DNA from: Synaphobranchus kaupii
Taxonomy: Eukaryota > Chordata > Actinopteri > Anguilliformes > Synaphobranchidae
NCBI GenBank assembly: GCA_029718625.1
Contig: CM056376.1
Span: 111,502,873-111,566,872, forward strand
Direction: 5' to 3'
DNA: 64,000 bases
The position numbers and the translations under genes are program-made. Positions 34,291-48,160 of this stretch are shown piece after piece; positions within the stretch are counted from its first letter, which is position 1; the number at the start of each line of letters is the position of its first letter. The notes beneath the pieces were generated by a model that had not been told where the DNA came from, did not search any database, and saw nothing but the letters and a program-made list of their open reading frames with translations.

Positions 34291-36771
34291 GCAGGACACT
34301 TGAGGGGACTCATTACCGGAGTACATTTTCAACTCCGTCCATAGGAAACGGGCAAAGCGGGTATGAACCGCAAGTAAACATTCATTTGTCCTTGACTTTC
34401 ACTTACAAGTAAATGGAAGCATTTCCTTCACAAGCTCAATTTGGCAAGTTTTAGTGATGCCTGAACTGTGTTTGTAAAAATAAAAAATAAAAACGTCACA
34501 TTAATTGGTAGTTAAAGTTTTGGACAAATGTTGATTGAATCCTATAGGCTTACACTTTCCAAAGTGAAACGGATAAAGGCCTACAGTTGGGATCAATCAA
34601 CACACATGAAAACCTGGTGCTGACGGGTTTATAGTAGAGGAAAATAGATATCACTTATTGTCTGACTAAATATAAAAACACTTTACATACAAACACACCC
34701 GCCCTGAAAAAACCCTGTTATTCCTTTTGTGTTGTAGCTTAGCAACAGTAATTCAATAATAATAGCGCTTACCTTTGTTTTCAATGTTAATAAGTGCACA
34801 TTATGTATTCTGTCAAATGAATATATTGAATAAAGAAGAGAAGGGGAATTGAGCAATACAGAAGATGCACTAATTATGCTGCACACCACAGTCAAGGAGT
34901 ATGTAAAAAAAAAACCTTTGATGTTAGACATTAGCACAATATTGGGCTTCCACAAGTGGTCTCTTCTAATGATGAATTATGTGCTACTGTAATTATTCTA
35001 TTATTGGAAAATAATTATTATGGTGTGTTCCATTTCCTTTCCTGAATTGATTTAATTTTGCGGATTTCTCTGACAGCACATTATCAGCAGATTTTATTAT
35101 GTTATCATTTTGCTGCCATTTGTGTTAAGGTGTTGTTATGGGTCAATATAAAAAATAAAAAAAAGGTTTATTTTTTGACATGTATTTCCTCACTCTCTAG
35201 GATGTATTAAAGCTGTTTGCAAAAGAAAATCACCAATTTGAAATTATACAAAAGCAAAAAGTCATTCTGGGTCATATAGACACTAAGATAATAGGAAGGT
35301 TAAATATGCTAAAAACAGCCTCTGCAATCACGGCAAGTACACCACACTGGCAGAGGCCCTGAGGTCAGACTGCATCACCCCCCCTACATATGATTGGCTA
35401 CATGCCCTCCCCACTTTGAATCTATTGCTCACTACCGCAACCAATGGAAGATAATTAAGAACTAATAATCTAAGTTGACCTACTGTACTTGGTTGAATGA
35501 AAGTAAAATAGAAAACAAAATAAATATGGTTTTGCAATAATTGCTCGACAGAAGTCATTGATTGGATACACACCTTGTATCCAAGGCCAAAATCTGTAGC
35601 TAACAAAAGAAATGACAAAACCCTGCAGACACTGTGGCCCTTCTGGACTAGAGATTGAGATCCCTAAAAGCATGGGAGTCGCCAGTGTAAGGAGGAGGGT
35701 TAGGGATCTTTCGCAATCTGTTTTCAGAAGGTCCTACAGCAGTACAGACCATGGAGGTCCCTCATAATGCAAATGTGGTCAGTGGCTATGTGTTGAGCAT
35801 TAGGACATACCAGTGCAGGCCAAGTGAAGGGTCAGTTTAAAGGACAGGGACCGACTGAGGTTTGGGCGATGCCCAAGACCAGAGAACTGTTTTTCTACCG
35901 CATTACAAAATGATGCAGCCCTTAGAGCTGAGGTCGTGCAGGGCTGTACAGTGCTTGTGATGAACGCTACCCCTAACCTGCTATGAAACCTATTGCCTGC
36001 ACTCACTCCTACTGTAAGGTGCATGTCACTGCCCACACTTTGTTTTTCTCATTAAGATTCAATAAATTCAAAGCCTCTCCTATTCTATTGAATGTGGTAT
36101 TTCATTATTCACACACAGCTCACACAAAATGGCAGGACACAGTGGCATGAAATCATTTAATCCAGTATGTACAGCAGAACCCTCCATTTCGTTAACTGTG
36201 ATTGTATTGCTGGTTTCCCTTCTCACGTGCTGCAGATGGTAATAGGATTCCAGTGCAAAAGGAAACGGGAACATGCTGTTTGCACTGATGTAAAAGAGAT
36301 TTGAAAAACGCCGTTCATCAAATCCCATTTTCACTTGAGTTTTCATACAGTTATGAGGCGCTGGGACTTTGATTTCTGCCAGTTGCAGTCTATTTGCACC
36401 CCTCTACTCTTCTCCGTGAACAGTCCATTTCCTCACACCAGAGCAAAAAGAACCGTTCTACACTGATATAATAAACTGGCTCCCAATAATAATAATAATA
36501 TGAATAAACTTTGTTCGCTCCCTGCTTGTAATAAAATTCTCCATTTGTTGTATTTTGTTCCAGAATGGTTAATGATGTTTAAATGCAATTGAAGAGACTC
36601 GAAAATTCCTTCTAGATTTTTGAATCTGCGTTTCTGATTAAAGAAATATTGAAAATCTTTATGGCCACATATGGATTGTAAGTAATGCATAAATATTTTA
36701 AGTGTGTACTGCATGTGTATATTGTTAAAGTGGCTGTGCAGTGCAGATTTGTGCAGTCACGGCAAGGAGAC

Positions 36772-37211
36772 ATATATATATAGGTAAAAATATGATACTG
36801 GAGAAATTTTTTTAAGTGATTTTCATTTGTTTACCAAAGTGTCTTGTGTTTACTTTATGGGAAAGTTTTACTTGTATGTGGTACTTTATATAGCCATGTA
36901 ATACATAACATAAACTCATGGGCCAGACGTTCTTGAACTGTTGTAAATTTTAGATTTTTACCCATTAATAGGACACGAAAATGTATACATTTTCATGTCC
37001 TATTTTGTGTCCTATTAATGGGTAAAAATCGAAAATTTACAACAGTTCAAGAAAGTCTGGCCCATGAGTTTATGTTATGTATTACATGGCTATATGAAGT
37101 ACCACATACAAGTAAAACTTTCCCATAAAGTAAACACAAGACACTTTGGTAAACAAATGAAAATCACTTTAAAAAATCTCTCCAGTATCATATTTTTACC
37201 TATATATATAT
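36772..37211. repeat. Near-perfect 440-bp palindrome (two 205-bp arms)
   Basis: The arm at 36772-36976 is an almost exact reverse complement of 37007-37211, with about 30 bp between them. The arms begin and end in TATATATA (the left starts TATAGGTAAAAATATGATAC). The spacer itself contains the small palindrome GAAAATGTATACATTTTC. It has no coding content. It is probably a recently inserted foldback MITE that used a TA-rich target, but no sharp target duplication can be separated from the flanking TA repeats. Confidence 0.93.
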
Positions 37212-37821
37212 ATACGTATATATATATTTTCCTTTTGATAGATCACAACCATATAAACTTCAAGTCTAAGTTAAATGCTTTTCACATGTAGAAATATTCC
37301 ATTATTTCATTATATTCTACTACCCGCTTAAACTACCCACTTAAAAGCTGACTTATGATTTGAATGTCTGGAAGGACATTGAAACAAACCGAAAATTCTA
37401 TTTTATTTTTCTACAAGATTTTTAGTGCATTTAATTCATGTGAGCTATAAAAGGGGTACATTTCCCTTGACTAAAGGCCTTTTGAGGTTTGAATACTGTG
37501 AATATGCAGGTCCCATCTTCACCAAGGTGAACATTTTCTTTTAATTAATTTGTGAAAACTGGGAAACTATTTTGGCTTAAGGGCTCCATTTAGACTGGTG
37601 TGATTATCTGACATAGATCTGATATTGAATTTGGTTTGTATAAACAGCAAAAACAAACACACACACACATAAGACAGTCTTTTGAGGTGCCAGTTAACCA
37701 AATTTGTATGCAGCACGCAAGCATGATTCTCTGACTGTGACCTGTGTGCGGATGCACAGATCGTATTTCTTTGAGTTCAAGTGATTTTTGCACTGTAGAA
37801 AATTGCTCTGCAAAACAAAAC

Positions 37822-38037
37822 ATTCTGCAAACAAAATTTTGAGTAAACTGAACTTCTGGACACAAAGTTATCAAAATATCAATTTAGTCAAACTTAGTAT
37901 CAACTTAAGTTTTCAAGTACAAATGACTTAAACATCAGTTCTAACACACATTAATAAGTTTGACTAAATTGTTATTTTGAGTTAATAAACTCTGTGTCCA
38001 AAAGTTCAGTTTACTCAAAATTTAGTTTGCAGAATGT
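37822..38037. mobile_element. Foldback MITE, about 216 bp
   Basis: CATTCTGCAAACAAAATTTT at the left pairs with AAAATTTAGTTTGCAGAATG at the right. The inner GAGTAAACTGAACTTCTGGA pairs with TCCAAAAGTTCAGTTTACTC. It is more diverged than the 440-bp palindrome 600 bp away and is not the same family. Confidence 0.8.
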
Positions 38038-38317
38038 TGACTTATTTTTTTATGTTGAAGTCACCTACAATTTAAGTTGAAGTCACAGTGTGTTTACTTC
38101 ACATCCCTCTCCCTGCATTTGTCTCAGTGTTTTCCCCATGCACAGTATTTGAGACAGCAGCATGCCTGAACACACAGGTCCACATACAAGTCACCTGTGA
38201 GGCTGAGTTTGGAGAGTCAGACCAAAGCAGACCAAGAAGATAAGATCTGAACTGGACCAAATACGTCAATCCAAGAATAAGACATTTGTGTCACGATTTG
38301 CTTTCTTTTCAATAATA

Positions 38318-38411
38318 CAATAACTGCATCAGCTAGAACATTATCATGTCCACCTCAAACAATAACTGCATCAGCTAGAACATTATCATGTCCACCTCAA
38401 ACAATAACTGA
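38318..38411. repeat. 42-bp tandem repeat, 2.2 copies
   Basis: The unit CAATAACTGCATCAGCTAGA followed by ACATTATCATGTCCACCTCA begins at 38318, 38360 and 38402 (partial), with no visible divergence. Confidence 0.95.
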
Positions 38412-38633
38412 CACACCTGCTGAGACTGAATTAGGCCCGAGTTAAAAAACAGGCAGGTGCGGGAGCGCGACTCCCCATTTAGAAAGAAGCAGGTTAGTGG
38501 CATGACTTTGCTGCTTTTGGCTTAATTTATGCAAAGCCTTTTTTTCCCGAAATGTATTTAATTTAATCTCAAAAGCTTTCCTCGATGAAACAACCAGCTT
38601 TGTAATGAAGTGCCTTGCTTCAGCTTGCCTGCT

Positions 38634-38800
38634 TTTACATTACATTTCAGCATTCAGTAGAACAGCTTACATGCAATCCAAACACAGGTGGATATTTACT
38701 GCACATGGGTGCAAAGGCAATGCCCCAGCTGGGAATTGAACCCACAAACTTGGAGTTACAAGCCCAGTTCCCTAAACCATTATACTACACTGTCCCCGCC
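38634..38800 (-). mobile_element. tRNA-derived SINE, diverged
   Basis: Read on the minus strand it has the anticodon-arm-like GTATAATGGTTTAGGGAAC, the B-box GGGTTCAATTCCCAGCTG, the core GGGGCATTGCC and a TAATGT tail. It is the same family as the 63.2-kb copy, with a degraded middle. Confidence 0.75.
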
Positions 38801-40069
38801 TGCTACACCAGTCGAGTGCTCGGGGTCACGCTGCGAACGGACAGAACGTTTTTAAAGAGGACACAAAGTCATTACATTTGCCTATCGCACAGAGGCTGAA
38901 AGGCACATTGTAAGAAACGGAAGGGGGAAGGGCAATTAGCTAGAAACCAAAACTGCACTATTCAAATTTCAAACAAATCCACTAGCATTGGCGAATATCA
39001 CCCTCTGACCTTCTGGCCGCTACATGAAAATCGCCATGCAAACCTGGAAAAACATCAAACCAAGTTTGCATCACATCGGAGCGACAGAAACAGATGGGAA
39101 AATACAAAGCAATGGTTTGTACTGTACATCTAGCCAGCAAACACACAACACCCACCACACAACATACATTCACACAAATGTGTCCCTCAGACTGGATATC
39201 TTGTGCTGCAAAATTCTGCTGTGAATTTAAAACACAACCGTTGAACACTAGACCGGTGCCCAGATTATCAGCCATACTGTTAGTAAGCAAGCAGTGACTA
39301 ACCAGTCTGTAATTGCTCCTATAGAGTGGTTGGTTTGTTGCATCAATATTAAGAGTTTTGATCGCTATTTACATTGAAAAATGCCACATGCTCAGCTAGG
39401 CTAATGTAGCACATGGTCCAGCTCCCTGGACCATAGGAGGTCTTCTTCTTCTGTGGTAGCTGTGGCACAGTGAGCCTCACTCAAAGATAATTTCTTTTAA
39501 AAGGCATCTCACTGCACACTAGCGACCCTCACCGGTCAATCCCGAATTGAGAGAGGGGGTTGCAGCAATGAGCGCTTAAATGTACACGATTGGGCACAGT
39601 TTATAAAGACAGGAGGTATGCATCCTTCTCAGTTCCTCTGTGTCTGCCTCCATTACTTCCAGAATCTGCCTTTGACCTCCAGTTAACATTAACTGGATTA
39701 CTGCAAAACCACTCCCTCCCACCCCTAGTGAATACAGCGCCTCTGTGCGCCTATCGTTAATTACATATGGACATATCAACATAGGTTCGAGACTGTTTAG
39801 AGAGGCCAGAGGAGGTGGGTCTGTAATGGATGTGGTTTAAACATGAAAAACGCAATTAAGCCAATTAAATCTTCTAGGACTTCCCGAGGCGAAAGGTAGT
39901 GGCACTCTGCTTTTTCGGTCACATGACTACGGTCTCCTGACGATCCAATCTCAGAACGAGACGCACTGTCACATGTTGGCAGCTCTGTGTTTTATAAGAG
40001 TAGGTGGTAGAGGAGAGTTGAGGCGTAGAATGGCCTTACATATCCACGCAAACATGGAGGGAGGTACGA

Positions 40070-40089
40070 GGGGGGGGGGGGGGGGGGGG
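40070..40089. repeat. Poly-G run (20 nt)
   Basis: Twenty consecutive G in the large bank1 intron. The G run is on the strand opposite to transcription. Confidence 0.9.
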
Positions 40090-40433
40090 TGTGCTCATCC
40101 CCGAGACCCCAATACAGAAAAAGTGATGTCACGGATATGACGATGCTCTGTCGGATTCCCTGGACCAGGCTTGTTAATGCACTTCATCACAAAGGCCTGT
40201 AGGACATTTTAAATGCCACTGCTTTGAGTGCATAAATCTCAGATATCAGCCAGATCTAGCCCAATCCCTGCCTCGCAAATCAATGTCATCCAAAAAAAAA
40301 AATCTATATATGAAGTTCAGTTTTCTTATTACAAATGTGGGTGTTATTAAAATTTGGTTAATTACTCTGCAGACATGGCTCTTTAGTATTTATCCCAGCC
40401 CTTCCAGCAGTTTGATTAAAGCAAGGATCCAAA

Positions 40434-40642
40434 CACGGCAAAAACCAAAAAATAAGTGAACCTTAACAAGCATTTTAGTCTTATATTTAGACTTTTCAAT
40501 TTTATTTCTATTGCATTTTTGCTAAATAAGACAAAACTATTGCCAATATGGTGAGATATTTTCCACTTTTGAGAAAAAAAAAAAGATTTTAAGTCTCATT
40601 ACAAGACTAAAACACTTGTGAAGACAGACTTGTTTTGCAGTG
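40434..40642. mobile_element. Possible MITE with CACTGCAAAA-type ends
   Basis: CACGGCAAAAACC at the left and TTGTTTTGCAGTG at the right are imperfect complements. The interior has complementary stretches (AGTCTTATATTTAGACTT, AAGTCTCATTACAAGACT). The assignment is weak because the DNA is AT-rich. Confidence 0.4.
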
Positions 40643-40904
40643 AACGCAAGAGTGTGAATTACTCGCACTTATGAGTTAAACATTCATACTGTGATGCAGC
40701 GTTTAAATCACTCCAAACAAGCGCAGCTCCATCTGTAGGTAAGGAGCCCATTTGCATGATAATTTGGAGCGTTTAACACAGGATGATCGGGACCGACTCC
40801 ACAGGTACAACTCCGGAGAAACTGGAAGACCCGGAAAACTACAGAGTCAGAGAATTATCTTCATCAGACAAAATTGCCAGTGTTAGATAAACATCATATC
40901 ACAC

Positions 40905-41112
40905 AAGGCGGCAGTGTAGTACAATGGCTAGTGAACTGGACTTGTAACCTAAAGGTTGCAGGTTTGATTCCCAGCATACTGCCATTGTACCCTTGAGCAA
41001 GGTACTTATGCATCAGTAATTATCCAGCTGTATAAATGGATACTAGGTAAAAATGCTAAAGTTGTGTAAATCGCTGTGGATAAGAGCATCTGGTAAATGC
41101 CTGTAATGTACT
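40905..41112 (+). mobile_element. tRNA-derived SINE, nearly full length
   Basis: The A-box-like GGCGGCAGTGTAGTACAATG and the B-box GCAGGTTTGATTCCCAGC are followed by the core CTGCCATTGTACCCTTGAGC and CCAGCTGTATAAATGGATAC, and then the tail GTGGATAAGAGCATCTGGTA ending in TGTAATGTA. A second tail-like piece lies at 41205-41250. Confidence 0.9.
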
Positions 41113-41482
41113 GAGACTGAGTTTAATGGAACTGTATGGTAAGAACCAGCAAGTGCAAGAGAACAGCATGAAGCAATAATGGTGCTCATCTGGCCTAACT
41201 GTTTGCACTATTCTCACTGTGGATAAGGCCGTCTGTTAAAGAAATACATGCATTTAATGGTCCTCAATAATAGAAACAGTCAAGTCATCTGTGTTAGAGT
41301 TAGAGTTGAACTAACACATATGGGTAGCATGCCCACAATTTGAGCCAACGCTGGTTAAAAGGTTTTTCGGACAATTTTCAGACCGTTATTTATTGAAGGG
41401 GCGTACAGGACAGTGAACGTAGGGGAGGTGATTGTGACTGACGGAGAGAGAGTTTGAGGAAGAGAAGTGATGAGAAAGATAG

Positions 41483-41590
<108 letters not shown>

Positions 41591-41924
41591 CAGAGAGAGA
41601 GAGAGATGTACTATTTGAGAGAGATATCTGCTTTTTCTATTTTGGCAGCTGGCTGTGTGCCAAGCCAAGTTGTTTTTAATTTAGTGTTTTTGTGGTTTTA
41701 CTTCCAGTTGTCTGCTCCATAAGGATCTAAGGGTGGGGTTGGAGCAGGAGCACCCGCTGACTGAACTCATTTGCATATCATTTACATTAAATTTGCATGC
41801 AGAACCTGCACAGATGAGAGAGTTATTTATATTACAATCGTACAATAAAAGTAAAGGTTTAGTATTATAAAAATCGCACAGGGTAATAAGATGTTTATCA
41901 TTTCCCTAAGGGGCTGGTGTGTGT

Positions 41925-41925
41925 G

Positions 41926-42000
<75 letters not shown>

Positions 42001-42016
42001 ACGTGCGTGCGTGCGT
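41925..42016. repeat. (GTGC)n tetranucleotide microsatellite
   Basis: About 75 nt of strict GCGT/GTGC units flanked by GT runs. The alternating purine-pyrimidine sequence is of the kind that favours Z-DNA. Confidence 0.95.
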
Positions 42017-43045
42017 GTGTGTGTGCGTGTGCGTGCATGTCTGGGCAGCTGTCAGGCCACAGCGTGTGTGTGTTCATTTTATGATTGGATTGGTGAGAAT
42101 ATGACAAGCAAGAACATCATGTTCCCATATGCCGTTAGTCGCCCTGTCAGTCTTGCTTCATGAAGTCATTAGATTGGTTGTGGGGATACAGCTGTCTGAA
42201 GCGTCCACCTGCAGCAGACTGTGCTGTCTGCATACGATCTGCCATTAATCAGGTTTCCACTACTGTCCTTAATGATCAACGTGAAGCAGACTGCCGCCCG
42301 CCTGGTAAACCGGACCGTGGCAGCGCCTCGCCCGCCGTACGGCTGCACACGGGCCCCCACAGCCCCGGCTCCGCCCGCACAACTTGACCCTCCACCTGTC
42401 AGCGCAGCCTGACTTTACGCCCCAGCCATTTGGATTCTCCCCTCCGAACCTTCAGAGGCACAGGGACCCGCTATTACGCTGGCGTGGGACGGCGTGGGCG
42501 CGTGCCGACAAATTTTATATCAACGGGTGGCTTTTGTCTTTTTCACCCCCATTGGTCACAGTGGGAAACATAATGCTGCCTTGGTCAGGACAGCGGATCT
42601 TAAAGATAACCAGCAACAAAGAGCATGATCTATCATCGCCCGGTCTATTACATCAGGCATCGGGGTCTCCTGCTGTAAAACGCTTCGGAAAGATTGGCTT
42701 TCCGCCAGGACGACTGCTCTAAAACACGACCATGCAATGGGATATCAGAACACACAAATGTTTTTTTTTTTCCCCATAGAGAACTGCAGGTGCTCACAGA
42801 AACAGATCTGAGCTAATGCAGGCCTCGAGAAACTGAAAAGTAATTTGCCAAAAAGCAACACAGTACAAGTAACAACCCCATGGCACCACTAGGGCCCAGA
42901 ATATTCCAGATCATTCTCAAAATCTCTAACTAATCACTAATGTGCACTGTCGGTACCTGCTGGAACACTGCCTGTGCTGACTGACAAGAATGTAGAATGA
43001 TTTTTAAAAAATGACCCGGTCACTGGTGAACGATTTACAGTTTAT

Positions 43046-43110
43046 CACATTACATGGCATTGCATTTACATTATGTTCAGTCTGCAGATGCTCTTATCCA
43101 GTCCGCCTGG
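43046..43110 (-). mobile_element. SINE-type 3' tail fragment
   Basis: CATTACATGGCATTGCATTT then GCAGATGCTCTTATCCAGTC is a diverged reverse complement of the family tail. Confidence 0.7.
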
Positions 43111-46009
43111 TAGGATTTGAGGTTATCTTAATAGTATGGAGACTGAGTTACCATTAGAGTATAATTACTGTTTCCAGGGGAAACTGGGCTTTTAACAGAG
43201 CGGTTTGTGTGTGACAGAAGAACACTGATGGCCAAAACATTCCGATGAAAGGATAGAAAGACCCATCAGGCATGAGGCAAATTATAATAGAAACCACAGA
43301 AGAAGACGCTCTCTGTCGCCAAGTGGATATTACATTACTCAGCTCTGTGGTAAGGCTCTCCATAACCTGGGAGCCGTAGCGGTCACACTGGGGAGATGGG
43401 GGTGGGGGGTACGATCGCCACCACAGCATCTGGAAGGCCGGAGCACTCGTTTTTCTGCAAGAGGCTGTAAAGTCACCCTTGAGGCTACATTTCAGCTAAC
43501 GTTTTAACACAAATGAAAAAAACCTAACCTGCTATTTTGCAGGTCTTGAGGGCTGCATTTCTACGATGGCACCGGTCTGATTGTAGCTTTGCTCCTCTCT
43601 AGCCTTAGTGGTTTCCAGCCCCAGTTACTCCCCCCGTACAGGAATTAATCAATGATCCTGCAGATCGATCGATGCGACATGATGACGGAGTCCCTGCCTG
43701 TCGGTGGAATTTACTGCCCCCCCCCCCCCACCCCCCCACCCCGGCTTCCCGATGGAGTCCCTAAATCACACCCCTCAGACGAGCAGGGGAGCGTTCCACA
43801 GGAACTAAACAAAACTACGACCACCCCGATATGCCAGTACATTACTACTGCTGCCCCTTACAGAAATTAAATAGATAAGGACACAGCACCAAGACATTCA
43901 ACGCTTCATATATACGTACATATTATTGTCACCTTCAGTCATTGCAATATAATACACTGCAATGGAATTTTACATTTTTACAAAAGTGGAAAACAGATCA
44001 AAAATAATAACGCACTTATATGCAAGCATTCGACAGTGCATGCAAGTTTAGATTTAAGAGCAGGGTTTATTTGAAAAAAACTAAGTAAGGGTAACAGGTT
44101 GGGTACACACATGGCTTCCATCTAACGGTCTGCATGGAAGGTTCCAGAACTCTGAACCTGGCCCAGCAAGTAACCAATCACAAGTCACCTTTTCCGGAAC
44201 TATAACCGCCACTCTTTCTGTTATCAGGCAGGTGACGACAGTGGCACAGACGCCGTTAACGCTGCGTGACAACCCGTCTCCCACGGTAAAAACAACTAAA
44301 CTGTATTTCACAGATGAATAAAAGGGTCACTTAGCAAAATACCGATACAGAAAAGCACGGGGAATTGCATTCTGGAAAAGCAAACGCCGGGCCTGGACAT
44401 AGTGCACTATTAGTGGAATGACATCTGATTAAACACCTAATTAAATTTCCACCGCGCTTCGTAATCCTTGCTGCTGCTCGGAGAGCTTACCTATTTTAAT
44501 TGGATGGACGGAGGGTTCCGCCGGGCTGTGGAAAGTAATCACTTCACCGCACGAATCACCGGCCTGAGGCACCGCGGCTCACAGAAAGGATCTCTCCTCT
44601 CTGGTTGCTAAGCTGTGCCGCATTACCAGGGGTCATTCACATCTTCTGCCTCATGCCGAAAGAAGAGCCAGTTCGTTCACTAATGTGTCTGCTGCATGAC
44701 TACAACAGGAACGCAATTACCACCATTTCACCTGAGTTCAGCCCCCAGGCTCATTTTAATGATATCTGGGAAAATTTGAGAAAAGATGACATTGTAAAAC
44801 AGCCTTATTGTAAATGGCTTTCTGGTGTATGGTGACATAGACGTTGCAATGGTTGTAAAAATTTAAAGGCATAAATTATACAAGCACTGTTACCAGACCC
44901 ACACTTATATCCAGAGATACAGAAAAATAAAATATAATGTCAAAATGATGCAACACTTGACAATATATGGGCAACGGTACATATCATTGCTGCTTTAAGA
45001 GACTGCAATATATTACACTGTTGTGAAACATATTTAGGTGAGGTTGTGAAACCACACCTTTTGTTATTCACCATACTTAATACTATTCCGCCACTTTTGA
45101 GAACCTATCTCCTCCTACACCATTCACACCAACGACACCATTCATACCTCATATTATACCTTTATACACCCTCCAGGTTACTATTACTTTTGACCTTTAT
45201 ACCATATACACTTTTTAGATAATTGACCTTTTATCCCCAAAAAAATGAATGGGAGTCAATGGGCACATTTTGAAAACCAATGTAATAGAATGTGGATGCT
45301 GTAACATATGACACTGCCTATGACATCACAATGCCTTCCTCTACAACACTGTTATGACCACAGAACTATATTGTTCTGTGGTTATGACCTAACAATACTA
45401 TCCCAGATGATTTGACATTACCTTTTTGTTCTTTTCATCACAATTCATTACTTCTTTGTATCACTTCCATGTTCTTTAGACTATTTACCACAAAATACAT
45501 CACCATATTTTAACACTTTCACCATCTTTAGATCCCTTTATACCGCATTACCACATCATACCATTTCCACCTTTTATTTACCACCTCACACTAAACCATA
45601 TGATATTACCATCTTTCTATACCATTTCCATACCACTGGCGAAGCAACCACACCTACAATTTCTTTAGGAATTGTTAATCTAGTTATAATTTATTATCTT
45701 CAACAACAAAAAAGTCCACAAATTTACTTTATATTGCAATGCATGCCATTTTCCTGTAGTATCTATGGTGTATCAGTAGCAACTAGCAGCAGTGATCATG
45801 CATTTCCAAATGATGCTTAGAAAGGTCAGACAAAGTGTTGTCCACCTGCACACTTCCTCTGTCACAGAGACCCTGTATAAACAGTGGTACAGGCAGGGGT
45901 CTGTCCTCACACTATAAATCAGGAACTGATCCATTTAGATAGGGGCAGGGGCCCAGACTGCGGGAATGAGTGCTGGTAATAAAACCAACCCAGCAGGGAC
46001 ACCCACGCA

Positions 46010-46170
46010 CGAGCACACTCACACACACACTCACGCACGCACACACACACACGTACCATGTACGCACTCACGCATGCGCACACACACCACACACACACAC
46101 GTACATGTAAGCACTCACACATGCACCACACACACACCATACTCACACACACACACACACACACATACAA
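46010..46170. repeat. AC-rich compound repeat
   Basis: Interspersed (AC)n, CACGCA and TACGTACATG-like blocks with partial 50-60 bp periodicity (ACATGCACCACACACACACC). It accounts for H/T-rich frames across it. Confidence 0.85.
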
Positions 46171-47837
46171 AACAAAACATTTACCCTTGGATATTAATAT
46201 TAATGACATCCACTTGTTGTGCGAAGACACTTGCTATAACACATAAAGCAGCCATGTGCAAATACCATCCATGTCTCAGAGTGGAGAATAATAAGCAGAG
46301 CAGGTAGCACCTGTCTAAATCTTTTAAGAGCATATCAACACCACAGCAACTTTAAACAACAGACACCCGCATTTCTGTAGGAATTCTTACATTCCATTGC
46401 ATATTCCTTTTGGAAAGCGGAGAGTGGCTTTTCACCTTCCTGTCTCTCAGAACTCAAAGACCTGTTCGCAAAGGATCAGGGAAGTAGGGTTACCCTAAAA
46501 ACAGCAAACCAAATGGGTGACACTTAGCGGACAAAATGGGCTGCCTTAATTAGCGTGTTTCATTAGGAAGAATTTTTATATTTCAGCTATGAGGGGGAGC
46601 AGTTTCAGGGTTAGCATTTAGATCCGGAGAGGCGAGGAGCATGATGTAGTGGGAGGAGCCTTTCCCCACCTCTCCACAACCAACCAATGAGCCAGGCACG
46701 AAACACAACTAACCAACCAATGAGCCTGTGGCACCCAAGCAACCCCCCCCCCCCCCCCATCCCGTTGAGAGATTTTCAGTTGAACACCACCAAGACAGGT
46801 GCCCACCGGTGCCCCCACCTCCTCGACTCCCCCCTCTCTCTGCGGATCGGTAAAAGCAGCCCGGTCTCCAGGTCTGTCTTTATTTGATGAATGGCACGGG
46901 TCTGGTTCAGGGTCGGGATCGACAGGAAAAGCCATGGCTGTGTAATATGCTGGGGACTCCTGGCTGCCATCACAAACAAACTCAGCACTGAAAGATAAGC
47001 CCTCCCCAGATTTCTCCTCAGGAGAGTGTGGACTGCAGCTACTGCCTGATGTACCACAGACCACAGGTATCACTCTTTCACTACTCTCCCCTCTGTCTCC
47101 CCCCCCTCTCCCTTCTCTCCCTCTCCCTCTCCCTCTCCCTCTCCCTCTGCACATTAGCGTTAGCTGCAGTAGTGTGGTGACTGGCAGGAACCTGGCAGTT
47201 GTGCAGCTGCTGTGCATGTGGTGCAGTGCAGGCAGTCACATTTGCATGCATTAGCTGTACAGCCGGCCCACTACTCTTGAGGATTCGAAACGATTTGTTT
47301 TACAAAACAAAAAAAACGCGTGCAATTTGTCAGCGCTGTCTAACTGAATTTAACCCGTGTCGCAAACACACCACAGGACCACGACTTTCCTACCCGACAG
47401 AACCACAGACAAAAGCAGGACAACAGTAACAGCTCAGGGGCAGACCAATCCTTTTTATTTTAGAAACAACAAACACAACAAATCACCCACTCATGGCTTT
47501 TTTACAGGTAACGACCTGTTCATTCTTTAATGTCTCAGTCAACAATTCCCAGTAGAGAACAATCAGCATGAATCTTAAATGAAAGACTCAATTCCCCTCC
47601 TATAGGCCTCTGTGGACCGCAGTGGAATTTACCGCCAAAGCGCTGCGATCTCACACAGACCCTCACAGGGCATAATTACCCTGTCCTGTAGGACTCCTTG
47701 GGCTGGTGTGAAGATAACATTACCTGCCCTAGAGTATCCCACGGGGCGGGGCGGGGGGGTACTGGCTCTTCAGCAGTGCTAGCTTTAATGTGATTGAATG
47801 GCCAGCCTCAGCCCTGTTTCTTATAGACTCAGCACGT

Positions 47838-47885
47838 CATATATTACATTTAGGCATTTAGCAGATGCTCTTATCCGACTACGTA
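47838..47885 (-). mobile_element. SINE-type 3' tail fragment
   Basis: ATTACATTTAGGCATTTAGC then AGATGCTCTTATCCGAC is the reverse complement of the family tail. It lies 60 bp from an opposite-facing SINE. Confidence 0.8.
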
Positions 47886-47941
47886 CATAAACGCAGTCGG
47901 TTAAGACGCACGAAAAAACACATAAACCAACAACGTGAAGC

Positions 47942-48160
47942 TGAGGAGACAGTGTAGTGTGTTGGTAGGGAACTGGACTTGCAATCCAAAGGTGGCAGGT
48001 TCGATTCCGAGGTAGGACACTGCTGTTGTGCCATCGAGCAAGGTACTTAACCTGAATTGCTTCAGTATATATCCACCTGTATAAATGGATACTATGTAAA
48101 AATGATAATAGTTGTGTAAGTCTGCTAAATGCCAGTAATGTAAAGCAATGTAACAGCCAC
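47942..48160 (+). mobile_element. tRNA-derived SINE, nearly full length
   Basis: GAGACAGTGTAGTGTGTTGG, the B-box GCAGGTTCGATTCCGAGG, the core GAGCAAGGTACTTAACCTGA and CCACCTGTATAAATGGATAC, and then a shortened tail CTGCTAAATGCCAGTAATGT ending in TAATGTAAAGCAATGTAA. It lies about 340 bp from the ankyrin exon. Confidence 0.9.

Noticed and set aside
46618..47217. 199-codon open frame on the minus strand, with an acidic, proline-rich part, inside the large bank1 intron; considered as the missing middle of BANK1
   Set aside because: It runs through a (GGGAGA)n-like purine repeat and a poly-C/G run. It has no acceptor with a pyrimidine tract or matching donor, and the two known flanking exons already join in phase 0 without it.
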